From contig CAZEGI010000004.1 of the NCBI GenBank assembly GCA_964512105.1, positions 1 to 60,252 on the forward strand: DNA of 60,252 bases. Reading direction: 5' to 3'. A model generated the notes under the pieces. That model saw only the letters and a list, made by a program, of their open reading frames with translations. It made no database searches and had not been told where the DNA came from. The position numbers were made by a program, and so were the translations under genes. Positions 1-8,642 of this stretch are shown here, piece by piece (within the stretch, counting starts at the first letter, position 1; each line of letters begins with the position of its first letter). The stretch is from CAZEGI01 sp964512105. GTDB taxonomy: Archaea > Altiarchaeota > Altiarchaeia > IMC4 > CAZEGI01.

Positions 1-815
1 TTGGACTCGGGCGGAAGTTCCAGGATCTCTGCCAGAACATTGGATTTTTCAAGGGAATACACATAATCCCGCTGTTCGCCGCCAAAAAGCCTTCTCGGTT
101 TTTTGCGCCGTACGTAATAAAGTTCCCCGGAATTCAAATTGACGTGGGTAAAAAATTCCGTCCTCACCTCGCGTATGGTTTCGGGTGCCTCGTCTGAGGT
201 CACGTACTCAACCTTCCGTATGTCGAACACGCCCACGGGCGCATACCTTCCGTTCACCTGCGCTTTTAATTTTTTCTTCTTCCTGAGAAGCGAGAATCTT
301 CCACCCGTGGATTTTTTGTTGAGTGCGGCCTCGACCTCGCCCCTGCTTTTATCTGCAATGAAACTGTATTTTTCACTTTTGAAGTAACGCTCGGTTATGG
401 CGGTTTTTTCCAGAATGCTTATCAGTTTGGTGTCCGTATCCAGGCCGTAGGTGTGAATCGTGTCCGCCAGCTCGTATCTGTTGATGAGGCTTATGGGTTT
501 ATCCTTTGCAAACTCCTTCGCTGCGGAAGTGAAGTCCGCGGTTGTTATGAACGCCGCCCGCAGGGCGTTTTGTTTTTTTGCCTCGTTCCAGAGCCCCTGG
601 ATTTCGTCCTCGCCCACTTCGCTCGCGGACATCCTCGCACGTATGAACGACGGAATGTTTCCGCCAAGAGGATTGGTGGTTTTCGCTATTATGTCCAACC
701 CATCCTCAACAATGGTTTTGGAATCAACGCCAAAACCCATGTGTCCGAGGAAGGTAACAACGATATTTTCGAAATCCGCTGGGTTGATACCTGCTTCTTC
801 GGGTTTATCTTCCAT
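1..815 (-). CDS. Mrr-like restriction-endonuclease-fold protein, C-terminus beyond window
   Basis: The frame is open from an ATG at 815 to the window edge, giving 271 codons with the C-terminus missing. The N-terminal ~100 residues align with the upstream neighbour: DFENIVVTFLGHMGFGVD matches its DFEKLVSTLVGKIGYSLD, followed in both by an LD-x-x-AKTT strand. This pattern is that of Mrr/RecB-type nuclease folds. The usual second catalytic strand (E/Q-x-K) reads FIRARMS here, so catalysis is doubtful. A later stretch (GRYAPVGVFDIRKVEY) also matches the neighbour (GKYAPVASFEITRVEH), so the two are full-length tandem paralogues. The start overlaps the neighbour's stop by 11 nt, indicating co-transcription. 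The role is unknown; nucleic-acid binding is inferred. Confidence 0.7.
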   Translation of the reverse strand, partial: MEDKPEEAGINPADFENIVVTFLGHMGFGVDSKTIVEDGLDIIAKTTNPLGGNIPSFIRARMSASEVGEDEIQGLWNEAKKQNALRAAFITTADFTSAAKEFAKDKPISLINRYELADTIHTYGLDTDTKLISILEKTAITERYFKSEKYSFIADKSRGEVEAALNKKSTGGRFSLLRKKKKLKAQVNGRYAPVGVFDIRKVEYVTSDEAPETIREVRTEFFTHVNLNSGELYYVRRKKPRRLFGGEQRDYVYSLEKSNVLAEILELPPES

Positions 816-1983
816 TTTTGGTTTTCGGTGTCAGCAGCGTTTCGGAGCGGGACATTCCGCGCTCATCAACGTACCTGCACAGGTAATACGGCATGTACAC
901 TATCTCAATGAACTTGCCGGTTCCCGCAAAAAACGCCCGCAGGAGCTCAAGAACGTCCTCCGGCAGGTAGTTTATTGCGTCGGGTTTGCAGTCCGTGTCT
1001 ATCGATTTTTCAACCTCAAAGGAATTTTTGAGGTTATATTTTGGACTTTCGAACTCCGGAATACTCACGTTGACCATGAATCCGTACTCATGCCCAGGTC
1101 TCACGGCTATAAGGCCGCGGTTTTCGAGCATCAGCAGATGTTCCAGGTTTTCCTCGAGAAAAAGCATGAATTTTTTGTCAAGGTATCTGTAGGATGCATA
1201 GCCAAATTTCGTTATATCCGCAAAAATCTCAACGGCACGAGGCGATAAGCCGAGAACCCTTTTCAGTGCGTCCGATGTTTTCACCGTCAATTCTCCGCCG
1301 AGCGCGCTCTTCTCGACGTAGTAGGTTTCAAGATTGTTCAGATTCACGTAAAAGACGTTTGTCTTTTCCCTGGTTTTTATTTTCTTCAGCAGGGTTCCGA
1401 TCTCCCTGTGCTCAACGCGCGTGATTTCGAAACTTGCGACCGGTGCGTATTTGCCATCGACGGAAACCACCTTCTCCCTGGAGCCGAAAAGGCGGAGATA
1501 ATTCTTGCCTGCTTTTTTTTCGAAGTACGACCTTGCCCGCTCGGGATTTTTGCCCTGAACGAACGCGGATTCGTAAATGGTCCTTGCGCGCTCCTTTTCC
1601 TGCGGCATTAACCCATGCTCTCCAAGGAGTTGGTTGAATTCGGAGCCGTCTATGAGTTTTATCGGTTTGTTTTCTACGAGGCGATAACACTCCGGCGAAA
1701 ATCTGGAAAGTGCTATCAGCACGGCCTTTGAGAATTTCCTGCTCTTCATGTCCTTGTACAGTTGCTTCACCTCTTCGGCCTTGACGGTTTTTTTCTGTTT
1801 GACCACACGCAGGAGTGTCGTGGTGACTCCCAAGGCATCGGTTGTTTTTGCCTCGACATCGAGGTGGGTTTTTTGCTGCTTTACCATGTCGAGTGAATAC
1901 CCTATCTTACCAACGAGTGTAGAAACTAACTTCTCAAAGTCGCTACCGTTCATATCGACGTACATGCTGGACTCTTCGGCCAT
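805..1983 (-). CDS. Mrr-like restriction-endonuclease-fold protein
   Basis: 392 aa. Residues 10-115 resemble an Mrr-type nuclease domain: an N-terminal helix (FEKLVSTLVGKIGYSL), a strand with Asp (HLDVEAK), then LLRVVKQKKTVKAEEVKQL, where Mrr enzymes carry Q/E-x-K. The Lys-rich replacement makes activity uncertain. The C-terminal ~270 residues match no family I recognise but are shared with the downstream paralogue. It is divergently transcribed from ilvB across 55 bp. With its paralogue it looks like a two-gene operon. A DNA repair, defence or nucleic-acid-binding role is inference only. Confidence 0.7.
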   Translation of the reverse strand: MAEESSMYVDMNGSDFEKLVSTLVGKIGYSLDMVKQQKTHLDVEAKTTDALGVTTTLLRVVKQKKTVKAEEVKQLYKDMKSRKFSKAVLIALSRFSPECYRLVENKPIKLIDGSEFNQLLGEHGLMPQEKERARTIYESAFVQGKNPERARSYFEKKAGKNYLRLFGSREKVVSVDGKYAPVASFEITRVEHREIGTLLKKIKTREKTNVFYVNLNNLETYYVEKSALGGELTVKTSDALKRVLGLSPRAVEIFADITKFGYASYRYLDKKFMLFLEENLEHLLMLENRGLIAVRPGHEYGFMVNVSIPEFESPKYNLKNSFEVEKSIDTDCKPDAINYLPEDVLELLRAFFAGTGKFIEIVYMPYYLCRYVDERGMSRSETLLTPKTKNGR

Positions 1984-2000
1984 TTCACGCTTATTATAGT

Positions 2001-2028
2001 ATAAGATTATAATTTAAGCTATAATATT
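2001..2028 (+). promoter_or_regulatory. AT-rich divergent promoter, ilvB side
   Basis: The 55 bp between the divergent starts at 1983 and 2039 is almost wholly A/T and holds overlapping TATA-like boxes. The box centred near 2014 lies about 25 nt before the ilvB ATG, the archaeal spacing for a leaderless transcript. No strong Shine-Dalgarno is present. Confidence 0.5.
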
Positions 2029-2038
2029 AGGTAGAAAG

Positions 2039-3727
2039 ATGAAAGGTTCGGAAGCGATAGTGCAGTCACTCGTGGAGGAAGGAGTAAAGCATGTGTTTGG
2101 AATCCTGGGCGGGGCGATAATGGAGGTTTACGACGTATTTTACACCACCCCAAAGGAGGACCTGAGACACATTCTGATGAGGCATGAGCAGTGTGCGGCA
2201 CACGCGGCTGAGGGGTATGCACGTGCGAGCGGAAAGGTTGGGGTATGCATGGCAACCTCGGGACCAGGAGCAACAAACCTCGTGACAGGGATTGCAGATG
2301 CCCACATGGATTCAACACCGATAGTTGCATTGACCGGAAATGTTGCAACACACCTCATAGGAAACGATGCATTCCAGGAAGCAGATATCGTTGGGATAAC
2401 CATGCCGATAACCAAGCACAACTTCCAGATTACTGACCCAGATGACATCCCGGTGGTATTCAAGCAGGCGTTCACAATCGCGACAACCAGGAGGCCGGGG
2501 CCCGTCTTGATAGACCTACCGAAGGATATCCAGCAGAAGGAGCTCACAAAAAAATTCTCATATCCGAAAGACGTGGAACTTCCGGGTTACAGGGTGGTGA
2601 GCGGCAGCGGCCATCCGAAACAGATAAACGATGCGGTAAAATTGCTGATGAACGCCGAGCGTCCGGTAATTCTGGCAGGTGGCGGCGTGATACTCGCAAA
2701 CGCTAGCAGGGAGTTACACAACCTCGCGGTATCGCTGAACATTCCCGTGGTTACGACACTGATGGGTAAGGGTTGTTTTCCCGAAGAGCACGCACTCGCG
2801 CTGGGAATGATCGGGATGCACGGAAGAAAGGCTGCCAATCTCATAGTCAGCAACTGCGACGTCTTATTTTCAGTGGGAACGAGATTCAGCGACAGGATTA
2901 CTGGCGATGTGCGAACGTTCGCCACGGAGGCAAAGATAATACACGTGGACATGGACTCCGCAGAAATCGGAAAGAACGTGAGGGTGGATGTTCCGATAGT
3001 TGGCGATGCGAAGCTCGTTTTGCAGAACATGCTCACAACGATAGGGAAGAGAAAGAGGAAAGGCGGCACGGAATGGCACAAAAAAATCGCCAGGTTCAAG
3101 AAGGAGTTTGCTCCGAAGTACGACTACGACAACAAACCGATAAAGCAACAGCGCGTGATGAAGGAAATTAATGAGTTGATAGACGACAAAACCACCATAA
3201 CCACGGAGGTCGGACAGTGCCAGATGTGGTGTGCGCATTATCTCAACATCAAAAATCCAAGGACCTTCATAACATCCGGCGGTCTGGGAACCATGGGCTT
3301 CGGTTTTCCCGCGGCAATCGGTGCAAAGGTCGCGAAACCGGACTGCAAAGTTATAGATGTCGGAAGCGAAGGCAGTTTCATGATGACGGGTCAGGACCTT
3401 GCAACATGCGTTGTCGAGGACATCCCTGTTACCGTCGTATTGCTGGACAACAGATACCTTGGAATGGTAAAACAGTGGCAGGATTTGTTTTACGGTAAAA
3501 GATACTCGCACACGTATCTCGGAGAGGTTCCGGATTTCGTGAAGTATGCGGAAGCATTCGGGGCAAAAGGAATTCTGATTGAAAGACCTTCTGAGATAAA
3601 GGAAGCTCTGAAGAAAGCAACAAAATCCAAGGAACCGTGGGTTGTTGACATCCGGGTTGACAGGGATGAATGCTGCCTGCCGATGGTGAAGCCCGGCGGT
3701 GACATAAGCAGCATGATCGAATCTTAG
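2039..3727 (+). CDS. ilvB: Acetolactate synthase large subunit (TPP-dependent)
   Basis: 562 aa, full length for the family. It condenses pyruvate to acetolactate (or with 2-ketobutyrate), the first common step of valine, leucine and isoleucine synthesis. The N-terminal TPP domain has the catalytic Glu in RHEQCAAHAAEGYARA. The central domain (about 190-330) and C-terminal TPP domain follow. The Mg/TPP motif, normally GDGS...NN, reads GSEGSF...LDN, so Asp is replaced by Glu and the first Asn by Asp. No ilvN regulatory subunit is adjacent. ilvC, the next enzyme, lies 6 kb away on the other strand. Another TPP enzyme of the family (glyoxylate carboligase or a decarboxylase) is possible given the motif change, but overall similarity favours ALS. 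Confidence 0.9.
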   Translation: MKGSEAIVQSLVEEGVKHVFGILGGAIMEVYDVFYTTPKEDLRHILMRHEQCAAHAAEGYARASGKVGVCMATSGPGATNLVTGIADAHMDSTPIVALTGNVATHLIGNDAFQEADIVGITMPITKHNFQITDPDDIPVVFKQAFTIATTRRPGPVLIDLPKDIQQKELTKKFSYPKDVELPGYRVVSGSGHPKQINDAVKLLMNAERPVILAGGGVILANASRELHNLAVSLNIPVVTTLMGKGCFPEEHALALGMIGMHGRKAANLIVSNCDVLFSVGTRFSDRITGDVRTFATEAKIIHVDMDSAEIGKNVRVDVPIVGDAKLVLQNMLTTIGKRKRKGGTEWHKKIARFKKEFAPKYDYDNKPIKQQRVMKEINELIDDKTTITTEVGQCQMWCAHYLNIKNPRTFITSGGLGTMGFGFPAAIGAKVAKPDCKVIDVGSEGSFMMTGQDLATCVVEDIPVTVVLLDNRYLGMVKQWQDLFYGKRYSHTYLGEVPDFVKYAEAFGAKGILIERPSEIKEALKKATKSKEPWVVDIRVDRDECCLPMVKPGGDISSMIES

Positions 3728-3759
3728 GTATTTTATCTTTGAAGTTTCTATGAGTATAT

Positions 3760-4677
3760 ATGCCATCAACCGCAAGTAGAAAATCTGCTGTCAGGGAACC
3801 ATTCCACAGCGTTAAACTTAAAGAAATTTCGGAGATGCATCCGGGCATGCAAAGAATTCTTGAGCTCATCGAAAAGAGATTTCCGGATTTCGGGTGGCCT
3901 GCTGGTTGCGATACACCGCAACAAAGGGCAGCCGTTGTTGCCGAAATACTCCCATTGGATTCTCGCTCGGAAACATTAACAGAGAATCAGGAGTGGTGCC
4001 TGCGCTGCGCAACAGGATATTACCCGCAGGATAGAAACCCATTCGCAGGAGAGGCTTCACCACGACCGCATACGCATCGTGAAATCGTTGAATTAACACC
4101 GTACGCCACAGTGGAGCCAACCGTAAGTGTGGCGATAAAAACGGCCTTAGGAAAGATAAGGAAGAGGATTGAGGGTGACGAAAAAAGTGTTGTGATTCCA
4201 AAAACCGAAGAATATAAAATAAAGTGGCTTGTTGAATATGTCCTTCCGCCGGAGTTAAGGGTAGGGGTATTTGGTAAACCTGAGGAGATAGGTATAAAAG
4301 ATATCCGGAAAGTCGGCTGGCATCCGGTTTTGGTTGATGCAAGTGCAAGATTTGAGGCGGCATTGAACTCGGATGTTCTTACGGAGAGGGATAGGATAGT
4401 TCTGCAACTCAGGTCAGGTTTATACACACCCGGAACAATCATCCCTGAAGAAACAGAATCCGTAAGCCGCAGTCTTGAGGAGGTTGGCAAAGTTCCAGCC
4501 TTTGTCAGTATGTGTGATTTAGAACAGTCGAGGATACACAGAAAGCATAGAGACGAAGAGGAAAGTATCACGCGCGAAAGGGTGCGCCAGCTAGAAGAAA
4601 GGGCACTTGAAAAAGTGGTGCCGCATCTTTATGCGGGACTTGATGAGATGATGGGCTGCTCTCAAAATGCGGTATAA
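3760..4677 (+). CDS. Protein with two sigma-70 region 4-like helix-turn-helix domains
   Basis: 305 aa. Residues 207-289 read like bacterial sigma-70 region 4: LTERDRIVLQLRSGLY (207-222), SLEEVGKVPAFV (238-249) and SITRERVRQLEERALEKV (269-286), against the canonical LTxREexVLxxRFG..TLEEVG..TRERIRQIExxALxKL. An insert of about 19 charged residues separates the two helices of the HTH. Residues 73-137 look like a degenerate first copy (LTENQEWCLRCATGYYP, then THREIVEL and AIKTALGKIRKRI). There is no region 2, so it cannot be a complete sigma factor; a DNA-binding regulator or adaptor is inferred. It is first in a + strand accessory cluster with a Pro-rich protein and a receiver-like protein. Confidence 0.65.
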   Translation: MPSTASRKSAVREPFHSVKLKEISEMHPGMQRILELIEKRFPDFGWPAGCDTPQQRAAVVAEILPLDSRSETLTENQEWCLRCATGYYPQDRNPFAGEASPRPHTHREIVELTPYATVEPTVSVAIKTALGKIRKRIEGDEKSVVIPKTEEYKIKWLVEYVLPPELRVGVFGKPEEIGIKDIRKVGWHPVLVDASARFEAALNSDVLTERDRIVLQLRSGLYTPGTIIPEETESVSRSLEEVGKVPAFVSMCDLEQSRIHRKHRDEEESITRERVRQLEERALEKVVPHLYAGLDEMMGCSQNAV

Positions 4678-4712
4678 GTGTTGACCTGACGCTTGTTCCG
4701 GGGTTTGTACCG

Positions 4713-5591
4713 GTGAGAAGAGAATTGCCGCGCTATTCCAATTTGTCTGAAGTTTCTGCTGAGGAACTCCTTAAGCATGGTTATGGTAAGTATGTGGAAA
4801 GCGGAGGGAAGGTTGGCAGAGTAGGAACAGTCAGTCGTGGGCGGGTTTCCAGAGGGACGGTTCCTTTGGGAGATATCGTGTCAGTAAGGCCAATTCCAAG
4901 AGAAGATTTGGTTGAATACGTGACGAGGATCTATCCGAATCCGCTTGCGATACCTCAGGACATTTTGGAGGCGAACGGACTTCAGGTTACGATTTCACGG
5001 GTTGAACCAACAACTGAAATCCCACCGGAGGCAGAAGCCGTTTCTGAGGAGGGGGTTGTTGCAACACCAAGACGGACAAGAACAGGAAGGCCAAGAGTTG
5101 AAACTGTAGAACCGGGACCGGTTGTTGTGCCACCCGCACCTACCCCACCACCGGTCGTAGTTCCGGCACCACCTGTTGTGGAAATACCAGCACCACCGGT
5201 TGTTCCTGTTACAGTTACAACACCATCAGCAGCCGAGGCCAGAGCCACGCGCACGGATATACTTTCAAAGAGGTTGGGACTAACAATTCCTCCGGAATCA
5301 CCCTTAGCGCTGCTTGCTGAAACTCAGGATGATTTTGAGCATGCATTCGATACGATTGACAGGATGCGGCACACAATAGGTGCGCTTGTTGGTGTAATAC
5401 CAAGAGGTGCAGAAGGAATTCCCTATCAGAGGGTTCTTGCAGGAATACTTTCACATGGAAGATTAAGGGAAAGGATTTTGGAGGGTGCTACGGGAGTGCA
5501 ACTCGCTTACGCGAACATGAACCGGCCAAATAATGTGGCTACCTTTCTTGCAAGAATTCAAGAATGCAGCGTATATGAAACAGAATCCGAA
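4713..5591 (+). CDS. Long Pro-rich protein, N-terminal part up to assembly gap
   Basis: It begins at GTG 4713, 36 nt after the upstream stop, and runs 293 codons into a run of 100 N. The N-terminal ~115 residues are unrecognised. Residues ~130-172 are a Pro/Val-rich linker rich in PPAP and PPVV, followed by a helical segment (RATRTDILSKRLGL onwards). The last 55 nt before the gap are repeated exactly after it. Joining the copies continues the same frame into the downstream part, giving one protein of about 762 aa. Function is unknown. The modular layout, globular segments joined by Pro-rich linkers, suggests a scaffold. Confidence 0.65.
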
Positions 5592-5691
5592 NNNNNNNNN
5601 NNNNNNNNNNNNNNNNNNNNNNNNNNNNNNNNNNNNNNNNNNNNNNNNNNNNNNNNNNNNNNNNNNNNNNNNNNNNNNNNNNNNNNNNNNN
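5592..5691. other. 100-N assembly gap flanked by identical 55-nt ends
   Basis: Exactly 100 N, a standard scaffolding pad. The 55 nt at 5537-5591 are identical to 5692-5746. The simplest reading is two contigs that overlap by 55 nt and were not merged, so no sequence is missing. A genuine tandem repeat with unknown content between the copies is the alternative. Confidence 0.85.
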
Positions 5692-7156
5692 GGCTACCTT
5701 TCTTGCAAGAATTCAAGAATGCAGCGTATATGAAACAGAATCCGAATTTCAATCCGTGATGCGGGAGCAGGTAAACAGAAGAATTACCCAAGATTTAGGT
5801 TATTCATTGGATGACCTTCTTTCCAGAAGAAACCTAATTGCAGTCCATGCGGATGAGATAGTCGCGACTGCTGCAAGAGGTGTGGAGGTTTATCGTACCC
5901 ATCTTCAATCCATGACGAACAACGATATAAAGAAGATGGTTGGAGATAGATACCCACATAGGAAACGCAAGCATCCGAAAGACGAACGCAGGGATGAGAT
6001 TAAAAGAGTGGAGGACTACATAACCGGTGCGAGAGGAATTCTCGGTGATGGTTATCTCGTCGGCGAGATAGACCCCGCACTTACACTCGTACAACAACTT
6101 ACGGCAGAGATACAGAAGCGGGGCGCGGGATTTCTTACAGCGGCTGCGCCGGTAGCACCGCCGATGCCTGCGCCGCGACCCGTTATACCAACACCACCGG
6201 CACCTGCACCTCCACAAGCAGTTATACCAACGCCACCCGTACCAAGAAGACCGGCCGCGCCGCCAACAGTTACAGCTCCGCCAAGACCAAAACCGGCTGC
6301 ACCACCAGCGAGACCCGCACAACCACCTGCAGCAAAATCTGCACCACCAAGACCGGCTGCACCACCACTGGTTCATAGACCTCCTCCGGAATTCGTGCGA
6401 CTGCCTGATTTCACGGCCGATAACGTGAATGAAATCGCAGGGATACTTTCACGCCAAGCGCAGTTTGATGGTTTAAGTGTTGGGGAGATACGATCAGCTC
6501 TTACTGCAGGTCTCGCTGATGATAAAGCGCTGCCTCTGGTTATGGGCGAACTCAGTGCCGCGGCTATGAGCAAACCGAAAGAAGTAACAACTCCAGCACC
6601 AACAGCTGAAGGAGAGAGACCAAGACCGGCACATGTGCCGACACGAACAGAAGCGGTACCAGCACCAACACCAGCGAGGACCGGCTGGGAAGGAAGGATT
6701 ACAGATATGCGGGCGGGAATAACACCGATGGATTTATTTAGAAAGAGGAATATTCCGCTAACAACGGTCGGGCGTCGTGTTGTGGAAACCCTGCATGGAA
6801 GTCCAAGGGAAGTCGTAACAGAAGGGTTGGTGGTTGTTGACTGGGCTGGTGCTATACGTCAGGAAGGAAAGGAAGCCGCAGAGGACTTTATGGATGCTCT
6901 TGACGAGAGAGGTTTAAGACTGATTGAAACTGGGATAACCCGAGAAAACATGCTCGAAGTTGGAAGGCATATTGCTGTTGCGGAGGAAGTTTCTATTAAA
7001 TGGAGGAAGATTGGTTTGGAGGAAGGGCAAGTTGGCCGTTTGAAGTCAACTATCAGAGACCTGAATGGTGTTGAAGTGGAATGTCCTCCTGAAATTGCTG
7101 CGGAATATGAGGAGGTTAAGGGGAGATTTGCAGAAATTGCTGATGCTATAATTTAA
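5692..7156 (+). CDS. Long Pro-rich protein, C-terminal part after assembly gap
   Basis: Open from the gap edge. A GTG at 5756 could serve as start, but the frame continues upstream through the repeated 55 nt, which supports fusion with the 4713-5591 part. After ~125 residues comes a second Pro/Ala-rich linker (about 6140-6390), then a globular piece (FVRLPDFTADNVNEIAGIL), a shorter linker (about 6590-6680), and a C-terminal domain beginning RITDMRAGITPMDLFRKRNI. No known domain was recognised and no transmembrane segment is visible. It sits between the sigma-like and receiver-like genes, suggesting a shared accessory function. Confidence 0.65.
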
Positions 7157-7213
7157 TTAACCTGCCAACATATGCACAGATGGTATTTAACCCCCGGTGA
7201 CGTAAATTTTTTT

Positions 7214-7690
7214 ATGGTGATCCACTACGTTCCTGGTGGCCCTCCAACAGTCAATCCGTTTGCAGACCTGCGGCCTTTTGGCAGCATTAAAAAACGCATC
7301 CTTCTCGTCCAAGGTGAAAATGAACATTCCGCATTGGCAGGCAGACTTTCTGAAAGAGGGTTTATAGTTACGCGTGCAAAAACGTATGTTGAACTGCAGA
7401 AGATGGATGTTAAGAGGGGGGAATTTGATGCTGTTATTTTGGACGTTTCACTGCCTATGGACGCGGATGACCGTCCAGCAAATGACCGGGTTTCCGAAGC
7501 CGCTGTCATGGCGAACGAACAGATACTGCCAGGATTAGAACTTCCGTGTATATCTGTCAGCGGGGGCATGATCGGGAATGAAGAAGTTAAAAAACTCAGC
7601 GCTGTTGCCCATGTGAACCATGTGCATCAGAATCTTGAGGTTTTGGTAGGGCACCTTAGAAAACTCACTGGCGGAAAACAAACGGTATGA
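7214..7690 (+). CDS. Response-regulator receiver-like protein
   Basis: 158 aa from the ATG at 7214, which has GGTGA about 10 nt upstream; an ATG at 7172 would add 14 residues. From KKRILLVQGENEHSALAGRLSERGF the pattern matches a receiver domain. VILDVSLPMD has the phospho-acceptor Asp position at the end of strand 3, and LPCISVSGG corresponds to strand 4. The acidic pair near the N-terminus is reduced to GEN, and the conserved Lys of strand 5 is not evident (AHVNHVHQNLEVLVGHL). It may therefore be a pseudo-receiver. No histidine kinase is nearby. It is the last gene of the accessory cluster. Confidence 0.6.
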   Translation: MVIHYVPGGPPTVNPFADLRPFGSIKKRILLVQGENEHSALAGRLSERGFIVTRAKTYVELQKMDVKRGEFDAVILDVSLPMDADDRPANDRVSEAAVMANEQILPGLELPCISVSGGMIGNEEVKKLSAVAHVNHVHQNLEVLVGHLRKLTGGKQTV

Positions 7691-7696
7691 GCTATG

Positions 7697-7812
7697 TCAT
7701 AACCTGACAGAAACGCCTTTTTCTTTTAGGTATTTCTTAACTTTTTTTATAGGATATTCGTTATAATGAAAGATACTTGCTGCAAGAGCCGCATCTGCCT
7801 TCCCTTTTGTGG
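7697..7812 (-). pseudogene. Orphan 3' end of a second hisF copy
   Basis: Reading minus, this encodes 37 C-terminal HisF residues (TKGKADAALAASIFHY onwards, ending SVRL and a TGA stop). They align to the end of the intact hisF with 31 of 37 identical. It has no start and no upstream part. The flanking copy at 7866 is complete. A 24-bp exact direct repeat (7788-7811 and 7957-7980) marks the conserved core. It is a duplicated gene end, diverged enough to be old or to come from another strain. Confidence 0.85.
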
Positions 7813-7817
7813 AACCC

Positions 7818-7842
7818 CTTTCTTTCTTAGGAAGAAAGAAAG
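7818..7842. repeat. Perfect hairpin, 11-bp stem and 3-nt loop
   Basis: CTTTCTTTCTT pairs perfectly with AAGAAAGAAAG across an AGG loop. It lies in the 53-bp spacer between the hisF remnant and intact hisF. Short perfect hairpins with 3-nt loops recur at other gene ends in this window. Confidence 0.75.
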
Positions 7843-7865
7843 TTGTTTCATCCCCAAAGAAAGAA

Positions 7866-8642
7866 TTAAAGCCTTACAGAGATATTGTTATTCTTCAAGT
7901 ATTTTTTTACGGTTTTTATTGGATACTCTCCATAGTGAAATATCGATGCAGCGAGCGCCGCATCTGCCTTCCCTTTTGTGAATGCTTCGAGAATGTGTTG
8001 GGGGTTACCAACACCGCCAGATGCTATCACAGGTATACTTACTGATTCAGAAACCAGTTTTGTAAGTTCCAAATCGAAACCTTCCTTTGTTCCGTCCCTG
8101 TCCATGCTCGTCAGCATTATTTCTCCGGCTCCGAGGTTTTCGACTTTTTTCGCCCATTCGAGGGTATCGAGACCCGTCGGTTCCCTGCCGCCATATATGT
8201 AGCACCCGTGCCCGGATTTGGTTTTTCCGGTTCTTTTGCTGTCAATAGCCACGACGATGCACTGCGAGCCGAATTTTTTTGCGCCCTCGGAAACGAGCTT
8301 CGGGTTTTTTATTGCCGCGGTGTTTACAGTGATTTTGTCTGCACCAACGTTCAGAATTTTTCTTATGTCTCCGATGGTTTTTATACCGCCGCCGACAGTT
8401 AACGGGATGAAGACTTTTTCTGCTGTTTTCTCGATGACATCAATCATCGTCGTTCTGCGCTCATGCGACGCGGTGATGTCAAGGAAAACCAGTTCATCCG
8501 CTCCTTCCTTGGAATATTTTTCAGCAAGTTCCCAAGGAATGCCTGCGTATTTTATCTGTTTGAACCTTATGCCTTTTACAACCCTGCCTTCGGGAACCGA
8601 AAGGTCGCAGTCCAAGCAGGGGATGATTCGTTTGGTCAGCAT
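7866..8642 (-). CDS. hisF: Imidazole glycerol phosphate synthase cyclase subunit
   Basis: 258 aa TIM barrel of normal length. With HisH it converts PRFAR and ammonia to imidazole glycerol phosphate and AICAR in histidine synthesis. The two catalytic Asp sites are visible in IIPCLDCD (N-terminus) and TSMDRDGTKEGFDL. Phosphate-binding loops VGGGIKT and ASGGVGN are also present. No other his gene is in the window. Its start overlaps the end of rtcA by 7 nt, making an ilvC-rtcA-hisF operon. Confidence 0.96.
   Translation of the reverse strand: MLTKRIIPCLDCDLSVPEGRVVKGIRFKQIKYAGIPWELAEKYSKEGADELVFLDITASHERRTTMIDVIEKTAEKVFIPLTVGGGIKTIGDIRKILNVGADKITVNTAAIKNPKLVSEGAKKFGSQCIVVAIDSKRTGKTKSGHGCYIYGGREPTGLDTLEWAKKVENLGAGEIMLTSMDRDGTKEGFDLELTKLVSESVSIPVIASGGVGNPQHILEAFTKGKADAALAASIFHYGEYPIKTVKKYLKNNNISVRL

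Noticed and set aside
2870..3775. 301-codon minus-strand frame opposite ilvB
   Set aside because: Shadow of a clearly recognised gene; no promoter, no protein-like motifs.
5834..6376. 180-codon minus-strand frame rich in Trp, Cys and Arg opposite the Pro-rich gene
   Set aside because: Composition is the antisense image of Pro/Ala codons; no ribosome site or family pattern.
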